64,000 nt of DNA from Streptomyces sp. DG1A-41 (GTDB taxonomy: Bacteria > Actinomycetota > Actinomycetes > Streptomycetales > Streptomycetaceae). The stretch lies in NCBI RefSeq assembly GCF_037055355.1, contig NZ_CP146350.1:1054001-1118000 (forward strand), given 5' to 3'. This document shows, piece after piece, positions 61,863 through 64,000 of this stretch (positions within the stretch are counted from its first letter, which is position 1; each line of letters starts with the position of its first letter). Under the pieces are notes generated by a model. It was not told the origin of the DNA and made no database searches. It was given only the letters and a program-made list of their open reading frames with translations. A program made the position numbers and the translations under genes.

Positions 61863-64000
61863 ATAGCCGAGCATCAGACTCCCCCGGCACCCTCCTCCGA
61901 CTCCGAACTGGCCCACTGCCGCACCGCGTTCCTGCCCGGCGACCCGGCCCGCACGGGCAGCGTCGCCTTCTGGCGGCCGGAGGGCAAGCCCCCTCCGGCA
62001 ACGGCGTCGGCGTCCGTCGCGGACCTGACCGTCGTCGTGCCCGGCGTCGACGGGGTCGAGCCGCAGAGCGTGCCCGCCCTCCTGGTGCCGGTGCGCACCG
62101 CCCTGCCGGTCCTCATACGCGCGCGTACCGGCGCGCAGGGGCACCGGGCCACCCTGTTCTGGGGCGCGGCGGCGGCGCACGCCCTGCACTTCGTGGCTCG
62201 CGGACTGCTGCTGCCGGGACTGTCCCCGGGCGACCACGACGCCTGGCGCACGGGCCCGTTGCGCGCCCAGGACGTCGAGGCCGTGCGCCGCCTCGCCGCC
62301 GCCATGCCGCCCGAGGCACACGCCGTGCCACTGCCGGGCGCCGGGCTGTTGCGGCTGCCCGACCCGGAGCGGCTCCTGCGCGCCTTCCTCGACGCGGTCG
62401 CCGACACCCTGCCCCGCTCCCCCGCCGCGCCCCTGGTCACCGGCGGCCCCGCCTACGCGTCGCCCGAGCCGGTGCGTCTGCCCGAGCAGCGCGCGTGGGC
62501 CGCCGATGTCGCCGCGGGCCACGACGCCGGGGTGCGGCTGTCGCTGCGGATCGAGGCGGACGGCCTGACGGACGCGGCAGACTCGGCGGACGACGACGCG
62601 GACGTGACGTTCCGGGCCGTGCTCCAGGTGCACAGCGTGAGCGATCCCGCGCTCGTCGCGGACGCCGCGGACGTCTGGGCCGGCACCGGGGGCGAGGCCT
62701 TCGGCCCGCGCGCGCGGATGGACGCACTGCTCGCCCTGCGCCGCGCGGCCCGGGCCTGGACCCCGCTCACGCCCCTGCTGTCGGCGACCGTGCCGGACGC
62801 GGTCGAGCTCGCCGACGAGGAGGTCACCGAGCTGCTCGGCGCGGGCGCCCGGGCACTGGCGGCGGCCGGAGTCGACGTGCACTGGCCGAAGGGACTGACC
62901 CGCGAGCTCACCACGCGCGCGGAGGTGGGCCCTTCCGATGACGAGACGGACTCCGGCGAGGCCTTCGCCGCCATGCCGTCGTTCCTGTCCGCCGACGCGC
63001 TGCTCGCCTTCGACTGGTCGGTCGCCCTGGGCGACCGGCGGCTGAGCGGCGAAGAGCTGGACCGGCTCGCCGAGGCCAAGCGCCCTGTGGTGCGGCTGCG
63101 TGACCAGTGGGTCCTGATCGACCCGCAGGAGGTACGCCTGGCCCGCTCCCGGCAGGACCACAAGGTCACGCCGGTGGACGCACTGAGCGCGGCCCTGACG
63201 GGCTGGGCGGAGGTGGACGGCCGCCGGGTCGGGGTGCGGCCCACCGGGTGGCTGGCGGCCCTGCGGGAGCGGCTCGCGGATCCCGAGGCGCAGCAGCCCG
63301 TGGAGCAGCCGGCCGCCCTCGCGGCCACCCTGCGGGACTACCAGCGGCGCGGCCTGAACTGGCTCGCCGGCATGACCTCGCTGGGCCTCGGCTGCTGCCT
63401 CGCCGACGACATGGGGCTCGGCAAGACGGTCACGCTGATCGCCCTGCACCTGCACCGGCAGACCGACGCCGGGTCCGCCGGGCCCACCCTGGTGGTCTGC
63501 CCGACGTCCTTGATGGGCAACTGGCAGCGGGAGATCGAGCGGTTCGCGCCCGGCACCCCGGTGCGGCGCTTCCACGGCGCGCGGCGCAGCCTCGACGGCC
63601 TGGCCGACGGGGAGTTCGTGCTCACCACGTACGGCACGATGCGGCTGGACGCGCCCCGGCTCGCCGGGGTGCCGTGGGGCATGCTGGTGACGGACGAGGC
63701 CCAGCACCTGAAGAACCCGCACTCCTCGACCGCGCGGGAACTGCGTTCCATCGGCGCACGCGCGCGCGTGGCGCTCACCGGCACCCCGGTGGAGAACAAC
63801 CTGTCGGAACTGTGGGCGATCCTCGACTGGACCACTCCGGGGCTGCTGGGCAGGCTCGGCACCTTCCGCAGGAGATACGCGGAGGCCGTCGAGGGCGGTC
63901 AGGACCCGGCCGCCGCGGACCGGCTGGCCCGGCTCGTACGGCCGTTCCTGCTCCGCCGCCGCAAGTCGGATCCGGGGATCGCGCCCGAGCTGCCGCCGAA
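61863..64000 (+). CDS. SNF2-family helicase, partial, apparent ATA start
   Basis: The forward frame encodes a bacterial SNF2-type ATPase cut off at the right edge (713 codons visible). The N-terminal 490 residues match the SNF2-associated helical/beta region. Motif I DDMGLGKTV is near residue 514, motif II reads DEAQHLKN and motif III LTGTPVENNL; the second helicase domain is outside the window. No ATG or GTG lies in frame near the N-terminus. GAGGAA sits eight bases before ATA-GCC-GAG at 61863, so ATA is the best-placed start, which would be very unusual. A mutated ATG is the simplest explanation. It should remodel DNA-protein complexes with ATP. Confidence 0.85.
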   Translation, partial: MAEHQTPPAPSSDSELAHCRTAFLPGDPARTGSVAFWRPEGKPPPATASASVADLTVVVPGVDGVEPQSVPALLVPVRTALPVLIRARTGAQGHRATLFWGAAAAHALHFVARGLLLPGLSPGDHDAWRTGPLRAQDVEAVRRLAAAMPPEAHAVPLPGAGLLRLPDPERLLRAFLDAVADTLPRSPAAPLVTGGPAYASPEPVRLPEQRAWAADVAAGHDAGVRLSLRIEADGLTDAADSADDDADVTFRAVLQVHSVSDPALVADAADVWAGTGGEAFGPRARMDALLALRRAARAWTPLTPLLSATVPDAVELADEEVTELLGAGARALAAAGVDVHWPKGLTRELTTRAEVGPSDDETDSGEAFAAMPSFLSADALLAFDWSVALGDRRLSGEELDRLAEAKRPVVRLRDQWVLIDPQEVRLARSRQDHKVTPVDALSAALTGWAEVDGRRVGVRPTGWLAALRERLADPEAQQPVEQPAALAATLRDYQRRGLNWLAGMTSLGLGCCLADDMGLGKTVTLIALHLHRQTDAGSAGPTLVVCPTSLMGNWQREIERFAPGTPVRRFHGARRSLDGLADGEFVLTTYGTMRLDAPRLAGVPWGMLVTDEAQHLKNPHSSTARELRSIGARARVALTGTPVENNLSELWAILDWTTPGLLGRLGTFRRRYAEAVEGGQDPAAADRLARLVRPFLLRRRKSDPGIAPELPP

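Noticed and set aside
1..64000. tRNA, rRNA, CRISPR array, transposase, integrase or attachment site
   Set aside because: No cloverleaf ending in CCA-type text, no spaced identical repeats of 20-40 bp with unique spacers, and no DDE/Tyr-recombinase text was seen on reading; a dedicated scan (tRNAscan-SE, CRISPR finder) would decide.

Overview
This is about 64 kb of very GC-rich DNA (by eye around 72% GC) with strong G/C third-position bias, GTG starts, AGGAGG-type ribosome sites and gene families typical of Streptomyces or a close relative: a conservon (sensor kinase, roadblock protein, DUF742 protein, GTPase), an SpoIIE phosphatase fused to an anti-sigma-type kinase, DUF5709, a MHYT protein, two P450s, GH115 and a peptide-N-glycosidase A. 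No rRNA, tRNA, CRISPR array, transposase or integrase was seen. Both window ends cut a gene: a quinone oxidoreductase on the left and an SNF2 helicase on the right.

Layout. 1-3.2 kb: a TetR repressor divergent from a short-chain dehydrogenase, an aldo/keto reductase and a zinc-type oxidoreductase. 3.3-5.2 kb: decayed DNA with a broken TetR gene and a twice-frameshifted M20 peptidase. 5.4-8.4 kb: secreted GH115 glucuronidase. 8.7-14.3 kb: P450, terpene synthase and large LuxR-type ATPase regulator, probably a small terpene cluster. 14.5-15.4 kb: decayed NACHT NTPase. 15.5-17.5 kb: secreted tandem CE2 esterase behind a perfect CebR-type palindrome. 17.6-22.4 kb: DHA2 exporter, response-regulator fragment, an ExxR-less P450 and a frameshifted FAD oxidoreductase. 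22.5-26.8 kb: ribose-type sugar ABC importer. 26.8-32.1 kb: SpoIIE/anti-sigma protein, YjbQ protein, sulfonate-transporter remnant and a flavin monooxygenase. 32.2-37.7 kb: 174-bp tandem repeat, MltG-like protein, ABC exporter with a divergent MarR regulator, and a dicarboxylate symporter. 37.9-43.3 kb: secreted PNGase A and a two-subunit ABC exporter. 43.9-51.7 kb: mostly housekeeping-like genes (DUF5709, L31 type B, YdjM-like protein, DUF3516 helicase, TesB, DMT protein, broken SDR, Fpg glycosylase). 51.7-59.1 kb: VOC protein, two roadblock proteins, PPOX protein, a conservon preceded by a MHYT gene, and a methyltransferase. 59.1-64 kb: DUF2236 protein, small unknown proteins and SNF2 helicase.

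How the genes work together. Two secreted carbohydrate-active enzymes (GH115 and tandem CE2) fit removal of glucuronate and acetyl side groups from xylan-type polymers. Both have LacI-type palindromes upstream, and the CE2 one is the cellobiose-response (CebR) sequence. The P450 and terpene synthase overlap by 20 bp and are probably translated together, with the LuxR-type ATPase a likely local regulator. The conservon forms a membrane sensor to GTPase relay, and the MHYT gene just upstream may share its transcript.

The window holds at least seven broken genes, and three separate tandem-repeat expansions lie between 25.6 and 32.6 kb, so this stretch looks evolutionarily active. The points most worth testing are the terpene synthase with proline in place of the metal-binding asparagine of its NSE triad, the SNF2 gene whose only well-placed start codon is ATA, the ExxR-less P450, the 27-bp repeat inside a sugar-importer ATPase, the 174-bp tandem repeat, and the MHYT plus conservon arrangement.
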